Origin: Sva-07 sp963715825
GTDB lineage: Bacteria > Actinomycetota > Acidimicrobiia > Acidimicrobiales > Ilumatobacteraceae
Reading direction: 5' to 3'
DNA length: 64,000 nucleotides
Assembly: GCA_963715825.1 (NCBI GenBank)
Contig: CAVQSI010000006.1
Span: 1 to 64,000, forward strand
Below, piece by piece: positions 47,328-56,244 of the stretch. How positions within the stretch are numbered: position 1 is the stretch's first letter; each line of letters starts with the position of its first letter. Under the pieces are notes generated by a model. It ran no database searches and was not told the DNA's origin. It saw only the letters and a list, made by a program, of their open reading frames with translations. Both the position numbers and the translations under genes were made by a program.

Positions 47328-48023
47328 GTGAATCGAAGGACATCGCTCATCACCGCAGCGGCGGTCGCAGGTGTGGTGCTGACCGGCACCACCGCCGCGG
47401 CGGCCAACCTCGGCATGCTGCAGTCGGACAACGACCAGCAAGCGGGCGATTCGTCGTCGGCCACGGTGGTCGTGACGACGCCGGTCGACGCCCTGCCGGG
47501 AGCGATCGAGCCGCAGGTCATCGAGGTGTACATCGAGGATCCGATCGTGGCGACGACCCTTCCCGTGGCGCCCGAGACGGCGCCGCAGGACCTGTCGCAG
47601 GTGTTCGCGGTCGAGACGGCGGGCACCGTCACGGTCGAGCCGACAGCGACGGGGGTGCTGCTCGATGGTGTCACGGTCGCCGATGGCTGGGCCTGGACTG
47701 CCGTCCAGCCATCGGCGAACGAACTCGAGGTCACCTTCACCTCCGGTGAGGTGACCTACGTGTTCGCCGCCTCCCTCGGTGCCGACGGAACGATCACGGC
47801 GGGCGTCGATCAGCCGATCGTCCAGATCGTGCAGGCCCCGGCTCTGGCGGCTGGGTCATCGCGCTCGTCCGGGACCGTGTCCGTCGAGCAGACGCCCGTC
47901 TCGGCCGCCGGTCACGACGACGATGACCACCACGACGATGACCACCACGACGATGACCACCACGACGAGCACCAGACGATACGAGGACGATCACAACGAG
48001 GACGAAGGCGGTGCGCACGATGA
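47328..48023 (+). CDS. secreted His/Asp-rich protein
   Basis: The protein has 231 residues: signal peptide RRTSLITAAAVAGVVLTGTTA with cleavage after AAA, then a Thr/Val-rich region of unknown fold and a C-terminal metal-binding-like tail of HHDDD repeats. GTG 47328 follows an AAAGGTGGA site by 8 bases. The final 18 residues as read are basic (GRSQRGRRR), but the adjacent frame continues the acidic/His pattern (YEDDHNEDEGGAHDE) to a stop at 48027, so a one-base insertion near 47978 is possible. Confidence 0.7.
   Translation: MNRRTSLITAAAVAGVVLTGTTAAAANLGMLQSDNDQQAGDSSSATVVVTTPVDALPGAIEPQVIEVYIEDPIVATTLPVAPETAPQDLSQVFAVETAGTVTVEPTATGVLLDGVTVADGWAWTAVQPSANELEVTFTSGEVTYVFAASLGADGTITAGVDQPIVQIVQAPALAAGSSRSSGTVSVEQTPVSAAGHDDDDHHDDDHHDDDHHDEHQTIRGRSQRGRRRCAR
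47919..47963. repeat. 15-base tandem repeat coding HHDDD
   Basis: Three exact copies of GACGATGACCACCAC encode the His/Asp tail of the secreted protein. Confidence 0.9.
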
Positions 48024-48547
48024 GTGAGCCGACCGAGCACGACGCCTCCCCGGCGAGCGCGGCACAACTCGATCGTGTCGCTCAGATCCGTGCGCGGCGA
48101 GGTCGAGCACCCTCGGTGGCGGCGACGCCGAGACGTGGTCGCCACGCCGCTCGAGGTGGCCGGATCCTGGCAGCGGGTCTCGGTGCGACGGGCATGCTGG
48201 GCATCGTGACCCTGTTGGGTCTCGACAGCGCGACGACCGGGGCCGATGCTCCGTCACCGGCACAGCCGACGACGCAAGCGATGACGCCCGTCGCGGCGCC
48301 GCCGGTGCAGGTGGTGATCCACCGGATTCCCGCCGCGAGCGAACCGGCGGTCGACGGTGCACGTGTCGACCCGGCCCCCCTCGCCGACGCCGTGGTGGCG
48401 CCGCCGGTGCAGTTGAGCGCCAGGCCCATGGTGCGCACCGTGACGGTCGCAGGACCGGCACAGCCCCGCCCGTCCGGCTCGTCGGCGTCGGCCACACCGA
48501 CCGCTCCTGCGCCGGTGCCGGCTGCGACGACGAGCGGAAGTGGCTGA
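48020..48547 (+). CDS. unknown single-span protein, Pro/Ala-rich
   Basis: The protein has 175 residues, unrecognised. A basic cytosolic start (RAQIRARRGR-like) precedes one membrane helix (ILAAGLGATGMLGIVTLLGL), and a long Ala/Pro/Val external stretch follows. The ATG overlaps the preceding stop (ATGA), so it is translationally coupled to the His/Asp-rich protein. Could be a membrane partner of that protein; no domain evidence. Confidence 0.7.
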   Translation: MSEPTEHDASPASAAQLDRVAQIRARRGRAPSVAATPRRGRHAARGGRILAAGLGATGMLGIVTLLGLDSATTGADAPSPAQPTTQAMTPVAAPPVQVVIHRIPAASEPAVDGARVDPAPLADAVVAPPVQLSARPMVRTVTVAGPAQPRPSGSSASATPTAPAPVPAATTSGSG

Positions 48548-48601
48548 GATGACGCGAGGCGTGGACTCGTGGTGAGCAGCGACGGCGCGGTGCTCGTTCT
48601 G

Positions 48602-48607
48602 TACCGT
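48602..48607 (+). promoter_or_regulatory. -10 box TACCGT for the methyltransferase
   Basis: TACCGT ends 7 bases before ATG 48615; the in-frame GTG at 48606 would overlap the box and is less likely. Confidence 0.5.
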
Positions 48608-48614
48608 GACCCGC

Positions 48615-49406
48615 ATGACCGACTCGGCGCTCGACCTCCCCGACCACGTCGCCGAGAACCGGCGGTACTGGGATGCCCAGGCGCCGCAGTGGGCGGCGTC
48701 GGGTGAACGTGCGTGGGCGCAGCACGAGCCGACGTGGGGTATCTGGGGCGTCTCCAACGCCGAGCTGCCGTTGCTGCCATCGACGCTGGCGGGGCAGCGG
48801 GTCATCGAACTCGGCTGCGGCACCGGGTACGTGTCGGCCTGGATGCGCCGACTCGGTGCGTCGGTGTATGCCATCGACAACTCGTCGGAACAGCTCGCCA
48901 CGGCTCGCCGCCTCGCAGCTCGTCACGGCGTCGACGACATCGAATGGGTGCACGGCAACGCCGAGTCCGTCGACCAGCCCGATGGCTCGTTCGACCTGGC
49001 GATCAGCGAGTACGGCGCGGCGATCTGGTGCGATCCGCGGGTGTGGATCCCCGAGGCGCACCGACTGCTTCGTCCCGGCGGTCGGCTCGCCTTCCTCGGC
49101 AACCATCCGTTGGCGATGATCTGTACCCCTCCGAGCGGCGACGAGCCGGTCGGTCTGCACCTCCAACGTGACTACTTCGGTCTCGGTCGCCTCGATTGGA
49201 CCGAGGCAGCCGAGGACCCGGGTGGCATCGAGTTCAACATGGAGATCTCGTCGTGGATGCAGCTCTTCGGCGACGTCGGCTTCGACGTTGCGGCGTTCCA
49301 CGAGATCCAAGCCCCGGCGTCGGCCGACGGCACCGAGTTCTGGGTCCCGGCGTCGTGGGCGAAGCGTTTCCCCGCCGAGCAGGCCTGGGAGCTCGTCAAG
49401 CGCTGA
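48615..49406 (+). CDS. class I SAM-dependent methyltransferase
   Basis: The protein has 263 residues of the Methyltransf_11 type. SAM motif I VIELGCGTGYVSAW, acidic ribose-binding Asp in VYAIDNS, motif DLAISEYGAAIW and motif HRLLRPGGRLAFLG. Substrate unknown; no modification genes beside it. Confidence 0.92.
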   Translation: MTDSALDLPDHVAENRRYWDAQAPQWAASGERAWAQHEPTWGIWGVSNAELPLLPSTLAGQRVIELGCGTGYVSAWMRRLGASVYAIDNSSEQLATARRLAARHGVDDIEWVHGNAESVDQPDGSFDLAISEYGAAIWCDPRVWIPEAHRLLRPGGRLAFLGNHPLAMICTPPSGDEPVGLHLQRDYFGLGRLDWTEAAEDPGGIEFNMEISSWMQLFGDVGFDVAAFHEIQAPASADGTEFWVPASWAKRFPAEQAWELVKR

Positions 49407-49428
49407 CGACGCCGACCGAAACGGTCGA

Positions 49429-50286
49429 TCAGCCGATCGGGACGGCGTAGACGACGATGTTCTCGCGGTAGCGGCGGATCTCGGGGTTGTAGTCGCCGCC
49501 GCAGGTGATCAGCACGAGCTCTTCGGGGCCGGTGTTGCGCCACAGGCGCTCGCGCGGGAGCTCCAACTTGCCGTACACGGCTCGTTCGGTGACCTCGTAG
49601 CGGCGGACCGAGCCGTCGTCGAGCGTCACCTCGATCTGTTCGCCAGGGTCGACGGTGCCGAGGCGGGCGAAGGGGCCGTTGGTGCGGTTCCACGACACGT
49701 GGGCGGCGAGCACGGTGGCGCCGGGCTGGCCGGCGGTGGCGCCGTACTGGTACCACCCGATCTCGGTCTCGTCGGGGATCTCCATCTGCCCGTCGGGCTC
49801 GAGTCCGATCGCTCGGATCGGGAATCCGGCAACGTCGATCGAGCTGATCTGCACGCCGACCGGTCGAGGTCGGGGAGCGACGATCTCGGGGACGGCGCTC
49901 AAGCGGGGGCCCAGCTGCTGCGCCAGCGGCGACAGCGTGTCGGCGGGTTCGGGGTCGGTGGGCGAGTCTCCCGACCCGGCGGCACCCCCACGCACGTCGT
50001 CGCCGTCGGTGTCGGCGCTGTCCACGTCGACAGCGTCGGCAGGTGGATCGATCCGGGGCGGGACCGTGGAGGGTGCGACGTCGGCAACGACCTCGTCCAC
50101 CACCAGAACGACCTCGTCGCCGCCCCCTCGGGTGGCGAAACCGGCGATGGCCAGTCCGGCACCTGCGAGGAGAGCGGCGACGATGAGGATCGTGAGACGG
50201 GAGCGTCCCACGTCACGTGACGACCGCCCCGAGCGGAGGGGGCCTGCTCGCCATCCATGCGGCGAGGAGGTGGGGCGGTCGTTCAC
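49429..50286 (-). CDS. class E/F sortase
   Basis: Transpeptidase joining surface proteins to the wall. The protein has 285 residues. It has an N-terminal membrane anchor (LTILIVAALLAGAGLAIAGF), a Pro/Asp linker, then the sortase barrel with VLAAHVSWN (catalytic His), LVLITCGGDYN (catalytic Cys262) and RRYREN (Arg). Likely substrate is the next gene on the same strand. Confidence 0.93.
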   Translation of the reverse strand: MNDRPTSSPHGWRAGPLRSGRSSRDVGRSRLTILIVAALLAGAGLAIAGFATRGGGDEVVLVVDEVVADVAPSTVPPRIDPPADAVDVDSADTDGDDVRGGAAGSGDSPTDPEPADTLSPLAQQLGPRLSAVPEIVAPRPRPVGVQISSIDVAGFPIRAIGLEPDGQMEIPDETEIGWYQYGATAGQPGATVLAAHVSWNRTNGPFARLGTVDPGEQIEVTLDDGSVRRYEVTERAVYGKLELPRERLWRNTGPEELVLITCGGDYNPEIRRYRENIVVYAVPIG

Positions 50287-50322
50287 GTGATCAGTGTGGT
50301 CGATGTGACAGCGCTGACGGTG

Positions 50323-51153
50323 TCAGCTCTCGACCGTGCGACGGCGGAGCACCATCGCTCCACCGGCCAGGGCGAACAGACCCGCAGCGGCGGCGAAGAG
50401 CGCCACCGAGCTGGTCGAGGTTGCGCCGAGCTCGCCACCGGTGTTGACGGCGGTCGGAGCAGGGGTGCCGTCACCGGCCGACGAACCGGCCGACTCGAGT
50501 GCCACGTCCTGGGTGTAGAAGGTGAACGTGTCGTCGCTCAGCGAGCCGACGGCGTACACGACGAGGTTCTCGCTGGCGGCCACCGTGACCGTCGGGACAT
50601 CACCGATCGGGTCGCCACCCGTCGGGGCGATCTGAGCCCCGGCGATTTCACCGGCGGGGAGGTCCAGGCTGGCCTCGTCCGGGTTCGACAGGTTCTCGAC
50701 CGGGCGAGCGTCGCCCAGCACGATGTCGACCGCAGGAGCGGCAGCGGTGTGACGAACCGTCAGGCGTCCCTGGCCGTCGGCTGCAGCCGAGGTGTCGTTC
50801 TGGAATGCGGTGATGGTCGGCGTGCCCTCGGCGTCGAGGTGCGCCACGACGGTCCAGCTTCCGGAGGCCGGGACGTCGAAGCTGGCCACGGGGCCGATCG
50901 CAACGTCTTCGGTGCCGGCGACGCGGACTTCGAGGTTGGTGAGGGTCTGGCCCGCGAACGAGCTCAGGTCCTGCATGTCACCGGGCTCGAAGCCCGGAAT
51001 GACAACGGCGCCGTCGACGACGACGTCGACGGTGACACCGGGGATGCCGTGCAGCAGCATGACGTCCGCCGACTCCTGGGCGCTGGATGTCCCGGCGGGA
51101 ACGGCCAGCAGCGCGGCAGCAAGTGCTGCGACGCCTGCGAGGATCTTCTTCAT
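50323..51153 (-). CDS. secreted DUF4397 protein with sorting-like C-terminus
   Basis: The protein has 276 residues: signal peptide MKKILAGVAALAAALLAVPA ending at TSSAQ, then DUF4397 repeats (VMLLHGIPGVTVDVVVDG and VRHTAAAPAVDIVLG). The tail is a Gly/Ala/Thr spacer, ELGATSTSS, a hydrophobic helix (VALFAAAAGLFALAGGAMVL) and RRRTVES, the layout of a sortase substrate but without a clear LPxTG or LAxTG. A good AAAGGA site precedes ATG 51153. The sortase gene follows it by 36 bases. Confidence 0.88.
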   Translation of the reverse strand: MKKILAGVAALAAALLAVPAGTSSAQESADVMLLHGIPGVTVDVVVDGAVVIPGFEPGDMQDLSSFAGQTLTNLEVRVAGTEDVAIGPVASFDVPASGSWTVVAHLDAEGTPTITAFQNDTSAAADGQGRLTVRHTAAAPAVDIVLGDARPVENLSNPDEASLDLPAGEIAGAQIAPTGGDPIGDVPTVTVAASENLVVYAVGSLSDDTFTFYTQDVALESAGSSAGDGTPAPTAVNTGGELGATSTSSVALFAAAAGLFALAGGAMVLRRRTVES

Positions 51154-51264
51154 CGGATGGTCCTTTCGGATTGCAATGACCATGGGACGTTCCCACTGTC
51201 TGCCCTCTCTACGGAGCCCGTCGGAAACCGGATGAAAACATTTCTGCTCGATGACGCGAGCGTC

Positions 51265-52635
51265 TCACGGGTACATCGCCGCCAGTGCCTGCGACGCCGC
51301 GGCCACGACCCCGGTGTCCGAGCGGGTCGTCAAACCCCGAGCGACCGACCCGGCGTTGAAGCCGACGAGCACCGGTGTCGCCGTGGCCGGGAGCAGGTTG
51401 AGCCATTCGATGAACTGGCCGGGCACGTCGCCGACGTAGCCGAGCAGATCGGTGTCGTCCCAGAACGCTGTGTCGAAGCGCAACACCACCTTCTCGAGCA
51501 CGCCCATGCCCAGCCGGTCGATCGACTGCTGCTTGGCGTCGGGCAGCGGCGGGTCGAAGGCGATCGACTTGGCCTTCAGTACCCCGAGCGGAACGGTGAC
51601 GAGCACGCGATCGGCGGTGATCGCCTCGATGGCGTCGGTCGAGACCACGACGCCGTCGGACCCGTGCGAGATGGCAGTCACCGGCGTTGCGGTGCGCACC
51701 TCGTAGCCGCCCAGCAGTGGGGTGAGCAGCTGGCGGAATCCGGCCGGGACCAGTTCGTCACCGCCGGCGTACTCGTCGCCCTCGTCGATCGCCTCGATCG
51801 ACAGGTCACGGGCGTCCGCCGCGAACTCGTGCTCGATCTCCGACGCGAGCACGTACCGCAGCAGCTCGCGTTCGGCCTCGTCGAGGTCGCCGCCGCGCAG
51901 ATCGATGGCCGCACCGACCGACGTGGCGCCGCGGCCGAGCCCACGAAGGAGGCGACTGCGGGCACGTTCGAGGGGGCCGCTGCCGATCGACTCGCCGTTG
52001 GCGCCGCGCACCACGAGCGAGTCGTAGTCGGTGGGCACCCGTTCGAGGTCGGCCAACTCGGCGAGATCGACCAGTGGATTGCCGTCGACGCCGTGGATCC
52101 ACGCGGCGCCGAGGTCGACGGGCTGCGAGCCGATCGTGCTGGTGTGGATGCGCCCGCCGATGCGATCGCGTGCGTCGAGGACGAGCACCCGGTGGCCACG
52201 GCCGACAAGCGCCTGGGCGGCTCCGAGCCCGGCGATTCCCGCCCCGACGACCACGACGAGCCCGTCGGCGGCGACGTCGTCGGTGGGGGCAGCTGCGATC
52301 ACCGACGAGATGCGGCTGGCGGCGTCACGTCCTTCGATCAGGGCGCCGTGCGCGGTGGCCGGAAAGCTCGTCGAGGTGGCTTCGCCGGCGAAGAAGACCC
52401 GGTCGTCGACGTCGGCGCGCAGGGCGTCGCGGTCGTCCGGTGTCGATCCGACCGCGAGATAGCTGTACGAACCTCGCGCCCAGGGGTCCGTCGACCAGCG
52501 GGTCACCAGCGCGTTGGTCGGCCGACGCACCGTTGGAGCAGCGCCGATGGACGGTGACGACTCCGGCGTCGCGCTGTCGCATGCAGCGACCACGAGCGCC
52601 GACCCCGCCAAGGTCAGGAATCGACGGCGTTCCAT
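51265..52635 (-). CDS. flavin amine oxidase with circularly permuted domain order
   Basis: The protein has 456 residues, starting with a twin-arginine-like lipoprotein leader (MERRRFLTLAGSALVVAAC). Next comes the family's usual C-terminal part: WSTDPWARGSYSY (residues 47-59) and the second FAD motif RVFFAGEATS...TAHGALIEGRDAA (79-106). Only then comes the Rossmann start VVVVGAGIAGLGAAQALVG (127-144), with LDARDRIGGR and DLGAAWIHG. The protein ends after VLVGFNAGSV at ALAAMYP, just where the WSTDPW block normally follows. So the last 75 residues of a monoamine/polyamine-oxidase fold stand in front. Both FAD motifs are intact. The start lies 22 bases inside the aminopeptidase gene. Confidence 0.88.
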   Translation of the reverse strand: MERRRFLTLAGSALVVAACDSATPESSPSIGAAPTVRRPTNALVTRWSTDPWARGSYSYLAVGSTPDDRDALRADVDDRVFFAGEATSTSFPATAHGALIEGRDAASRISSVIAAAPTDDVAADGLVVVVGAGIAGLGAAQALVGRGHRVLVLDARDRIGGRIHTSTIGSQPVDLGAAWIHGVDGNPLVDLAELADLERVPTDYDSLVVRGANGESIGSGPLERARSRLLRGLGRGATSVGAAIDLRGGDLDEAERELLRYVLASEIEHEFAADARDLSIEAIDEGDEYAGGDELVPAGFRQLLTPLLGGYEVRTATPVTAISHGSDGVVVSTDAIEAITADRVLVTVPLGVLKAKSIAFDPPLPDAKQQSIDRLGMGVLEKVVLRFDTAFWDDTDLLGYVGDVPGQFIEWLNLLPATATPVLVGFNAGSVARGLTTRSDTGVVAAASQALAAMYP

Positions 52636-55184
52636 CCGTCCGCCCCTCGTTGAGCTTCGCGGAGTCGGAGTCGGGTGTTGACCTGTTGGCGTTCGAGAAG
52701 TTGTTCGAGCGTCTTGGTGGCCTGCTCGATCGGATGTTCGGCGAAGAAGGCGGTCGTGTCGGCCACCAGCTCGGGCGTGGACAGGAACTTGATCGAGTCG
52801 ACCATCCGCACGATCGTGTTGCTGGGGAACCGATCGAGCGCATCGGCCCAGTGGTCGCGGACGAACGCCCAGGCGGCCGGTCCGTGTCGGCGGTTGGCGA
52901 TGGCGGCGCGCAGCAGGAACGGCGCGTTCTGCGTTCGCACCTCGGAGCTCATGGCGAACTCGCACGTCGACAGCACCAGCGCCTCGTCGTCGAACTCGGC
53001 CAGGGCATACAGGTGGCGGAGCTGCTCCTGCGGGGTGCTGGCCGAGCGGAACCGGTCGCGCATCTGGCCGTAGGTGTCGGCGTCGCCGGTGGCCGCGACG
53101 ACGGAGGTGGCTGCCACCGTCAGCTCGGGATCGACGGCGGTCGGGTCGACGCTGGCCGCATCGAACCACTCGCGACAGCGCGCCTGCACGCCGACGTCGG
53201 CGCCGAGCACGCCGACCAGCCCGACGAGCAGACCGCGCAGCTTGCTCGTGAGGTCGGCTTCACCGGCGACCGGGTCGCCGAGCGCGTCGAGCGCCGGTGA
53301 GGCGAGCATGCGGACACGTTCCTGGAAGGCGTCCCGGCCCGCGCCGTCGTCGAGCAGCCGGCCCAGGCCACGCAGCGAGATCGCGATGGCCTGCCAGACG
53401 GCATGGTCGCGTTCGGACTCGAAGGCCTCGAGGAAGCCCAGCAGTTCGGCGGCCGACAGACGGCCGGCGAGCGTGGCGGCCCAGGCGTCGTCGACGAGGT
53501 TGTAGCGCTCGAGGGTGGGCAACGACGCGATCGTGGCGGTGTCGAGACGGGCCCGGAGGTCATCGCTGTAGGCGACCCGGTAGAAGCCGTGGCCGCCCGC
53601 ATTGACCACGATCGGCTGGTCGCGTGTGGCGGTGTCGAGCGGGATCGATGCGGCGTCGCCGTCGAGCAGCAACGTGGTGGTGTCGTCGCCGAGACGGACG
53701 TGGACCGGGATGGCCCACCGCTGCGATTCGGCGTCGGCTCCGGTGGTCGCGTCGTTGCCGCCGTCGAACGAAAAGCGGCGCTGGCGCAGCTCGAGCGTGT
53801 CGTCGACGACAGTGGCGCTCACGAGCGGATAGCCGGGCTGCCAGATCCACGAGTCCATGATGCGTCGCACCGGTTCGCCGCTGGTGGCCTCGATCGCGTC
53901 CCACAGGTCGTTGGTCTCGGTGTTCGCGTAGCTGTGCAGCGTGAGGTAGTGGCTGACGCCCTCACGGAACCGATCGGGGCCGAGGTACTGCTCGAGCATG
54001 CGCAGCAACGCGCCGCCCTTCTGGTAGGTGAGCACGTCGAACATGCCCTCGCAGTCGGCCGGCGACCGCACCTCGAACTCGACCGAGCGGGTGCTGCGCA
54101 GCGAGTCGGTCTCGAAGGCGCCGCTGCGTTCGACGCCGAACGCCGTCCAGCGATCCCAGTCGGGCCGATAGGCGTCGCACGCAGCGATCTCCATGAACGT
54201 GGCGAATGCCTCGTTCAACCAGATGCCGTTCCACCAGCGCATCGTGACCAGGTCGCCGAACCACATGTGGGCGAGTTCGTGCGCGACCACATCGGCGACG
54301 AGTTGGCGCTCGTTCTGCGTGCTGGTGGTCGGATCGACCAGCAGCAGGCTCTCGCGGAACGTGATGCACCCGAGGTTCTCCATTGCGCCGGCTGCGAAGT
54401 CGGGAAGGGCGACCAAGTCGACCTTCGTCCCCGGATACGCGATGCCGTAGTAGTCCTGGAACCAGCGCAGACAGAACGCCCCCACGTCGAGTCCGAACTC
54501 GGTGAGGTGCCCCTTGCCGGGAACGTGGACGAGGCGCATCGGGGTGCCGTCGACGTCGACGGTGTCGGTCGTTTCGAGCCGACCGACGACGAACGCCACC
54601 AGGTAGCTGCTCATCACCATGGTGTCGGCGAAGCGGATCACATGACGGCCGCCGTCGGTGGTGCGCTCGATCTCGTGCGTGTTCGAGATGGCCGTGAGGC
54701 CCTCGGCGACGTCGAGCGTGACGGCGAAGACCGCCTTGAACTCGGGTTCGTCCCAGCACGGGAAGGCGCGCCGGCAGTCGGTCGCCTGCATCTGGGTGGC
54801 GGCGATGACCTGCTCGAGGCCGTCGTCGTCGACGTAGGTGCTGCGGTAGAACCCGCGCAGCTTGTCGTTGAGGATGCCGTCGAACTCGATGGTCAGGACG
54901 CTGGTCCCCGCTGCGATCGGGGTTGCCGGGCTGACGAAGAGCCGCTCGGTCGTCGGGTCGAGTCGCCACGTGGCGGCGACACCGTCGACCTCGCACGCCG
55001 TGATGGCGAGCTCGGCGGCGTTGAGGACGAGTTCGTCGGTCGCCTCCGCGACGCGCAGGTCGATGCGGACCGAGCCGCCGAAGGCCGCGTCGGCGAGCGA
55101 CGGCCGCAGCACGAGGTCGTAGCGGCTCGGGCGAACGCCGGCGGGGAGACGGAACGGATCGAGCTCGGACGGCATCACAACCAT
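52614..55184 (-). CDS. pepN: aminopeptidase N, M1 family
   Basis: Zinc aminopeptidase of 856 residues. Substrate motif GAMENLG, zinc motif HELAHMWFGD (His302, Glu303, His306) and the third ligand in WLNEAFA. The C-terminal half is the helical ERAP1-like domain. ATG 55184 is favoured over 55175 (MPSELDPF) by the -10 box 7 bases upstream. It overlaps the oxidase start by 22 bases. Confidence 0.95.
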   Translation of the reverse strand: MVVMPSELDPFRLPAGVRPSRYDLVLRPSLADAAFGGSVRIDLRVAEATDELVLNAAELAITACEVDGVAATWRLDPTTERLFVSPATPIAAGTSVLTIEFDGILNDKLRGFYRSTYVDDDGLEQVIAATQMQATDCRRAFPCWDEPEFKAVFAVTLDVAEGLTAISNTHEIERTTDGGRHVIRFADTMVMSSYLVAFVVGRLETTDTVDVDGTPMRLVHVPGKGHLTEFGLDVGAFCLRWFQDYYGIAYPGTKVDLVALPDFAAGAMENLGCITFRESLLLVDPTTSTQNERQLVADVVAHELAHMWFGDLVTMRWWNGIWLNEAFATFMEIAACDAYRPDWDRWTAFGVERSGAFETDSLRSTRSVEFEVRSPADCEGMFDVLTYQKGGALLRMLEQYLGPDRFREGVSHYLTLHSYANTETNDLWDAIEATSGEPVRRIMDSWIWQPGYPLVSATVVDDTLELRQRRFSFDGGNDATTGADAESQRWAIPVHVRLGDDTTTLLLDGDAASIPLDTATRDQPIVVNAGGHGFYRVAYSDDLRARLDTATIASLPTLERYNLVDDAWAATLAGRLSAAELLGFLEAFESERDHAVWQAIAISLRGLGRLLDDGAGRDAFQERVRMLASPALDALGDPVAGEADLTSKLRGLLVGLVGVLGADVGVQARCREWFDAASVDPTAVDPELTVAATSVVAATGDADTYGQMRDRFRSASTPQEQLRHLYALAEFDDEALVLSTCEFAMSSEVRTQNAPFLLRAAIANRRHGPAAWAFVRDHWADALDRFPSNTIVRMVDSIKFLSTPELVADTTAFFAEHPIEQATKTLEQLLERQQVNTRLRLREAQRGADGWNAVDS

Positions 55185-55191
55185 TGTGGCG

Positions 55192-55197
55192 AGGGTA
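55192..55197 (-). promoter_or_regulatory. -10 box TACCCT for pepN
   Basis: Minus-strand TACCCT ends 7 bases before ATG 55184; it faces the TAGCGT box of the PfkB gene only eight bases away. Confidence 0.5.
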
Positions 55198-55204
55198 CCC
55201 CCGG

Positions 55205-55210
55205 TAGCGT
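55205..55210 (+). promoter_or_regulatory. -10 box TAGCGT for the PfkB kinase
   Basis: TAGCGT ends 8 bases before GTG 55219. Confidence 0.5.
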
Positions 55211-55218
55211 GGTCCCTC

Positions 55219-56244
55219 GTGTCCGACCTGACCCGACGGTTCTCCAACGGATCCAGCACTGCGCCCGCCCGATTCGACGTCGTCGGAATCGGCAACGCGC
55301 TCGTCGACGTGATCGCCCCGGCCGAGGACCACTTCCTCGACCGCCACGATCTCGTCAAGGGATCGATGACCCTGATCGAAACCGAACGCGCCGTCGAGTT
55401 GTACACCGCGCTCGAACGGGCCGTCGAGATGAGTGGCGGCTCGGCGGCCAACACCGTCGTCGGCGTCGCCAGCCTCGGGGGGCGTGCCGCCTACATCGGC
55501 AAGGTGAACGGCGACGACCTCGGCGACGTCTTCGGTCACGACATGCGCGCCGTCGGCGTCACCTTCCACCGCCCACCCGGCGACCACGGGACCCCGACCG
55601 GGCGCTGCGTCATCGTGGTCACGCCCGATGCCGAACGCACCATGAACACCTATCTCGGGGTGTCGAGCGAGCTGTGCGTCGACGACCTCGACGAGAGCGT
55701 CGTGGCCGACTCGCACGTGCTCTACATGGAGGGGTACCTGTTCGACCGCGACGACGCCAAGGCGGCGTTCCGTCGGGCCGCCGAGGTGGCCCACGATCAC
55801 GGCCGCATGGTGTCGCTCACGTTGTCGGACTCGTTCTGCGTCGACCGCCACCGTGACGACTTCCGCGCGCTGGTGCAGGATCGCGTCGATCTGCTCTTCG
55901 GCAACCACGACGAGCTGCTGTCGCTGTACCAGCTCGACTCGTTCGACGATGCCGTCGCCGCCCTGCGCGACGAGTGCGAGTTCGCCGCGATCACCGTCGG
56001 CGCTCAGGGATGCGTGATCGTGACCCCCGACGATCTGCTCCGGGTGCCCGCGATGCCGGTCGAGCGCGTCATCGACACCACCGGTGCCGGGGATCTGTTC
56101 GCCGCCGGGTTCCTGCACGGGCTGACGTCGGGTCGTGATCTGGAGACGTGCGGGCGCTACGGCGCGATCGCTGCGGCCGAGGTGATCGGCCACGTCGGGC
56201 CTCGTCCGCTGGTCGAGTTGCGTAACCTGATCGGTGATGGCTGA
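55219..56244 (+). CDS. PfkB-family kinase, adenosine-kinase-like
   Basis: The protein has 341 residues, ribokinase fold. Motifs: GNALVDVIAP, SGGSAANTVVGVASLG, EGYLFD, and the catalytic DTTGAGDLFAAGF with the base Asp. The stretch LTLSDSFCVDRHRDDF is typical of the adenosine-kinase branch. The neighbouring adenosine deaminases and nucleoside permease support a nucleoside substrate. It overlaps the mutase start by 8 bases. Confidence 0.88.
   Translation: MSDLTRRFSNGSSTAPARFDVVGIGNALVDVIAPAEDHFLDRHDLVKGSMTLIETERAVELYTALERAVEMSGGSAANTVVGVASLGGRAAYIGKVNGDDLGDVFGHDMRAVGVTFHRPPGDHGTPTGRCVIVVTPDAERTMNTYLGVSSELCVDDLDESVVADSHVLYMEGYLFDRDDAKAAFRRAAEVAHDHGRMVSLTLSDSFCVDRHRDDFRALVQDRVDLLFGNHDELLSLYQLDSFDDAVAALRDECEFAAITVGAQGCVIVTPDDLLRVPAMPVERVIDTTGAGDLFAAGFLHGLTSGRDLETCGRYGAIAAAEVIGHVGPRPLVELRNLIGDG

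Noticed and set aside
53403..55856. 817-codon plus-strand frame opposite pepN and entering the PfkB kinase gene
   Set aside because: Both real genes have full motif sets in the other frames; this frame has none.
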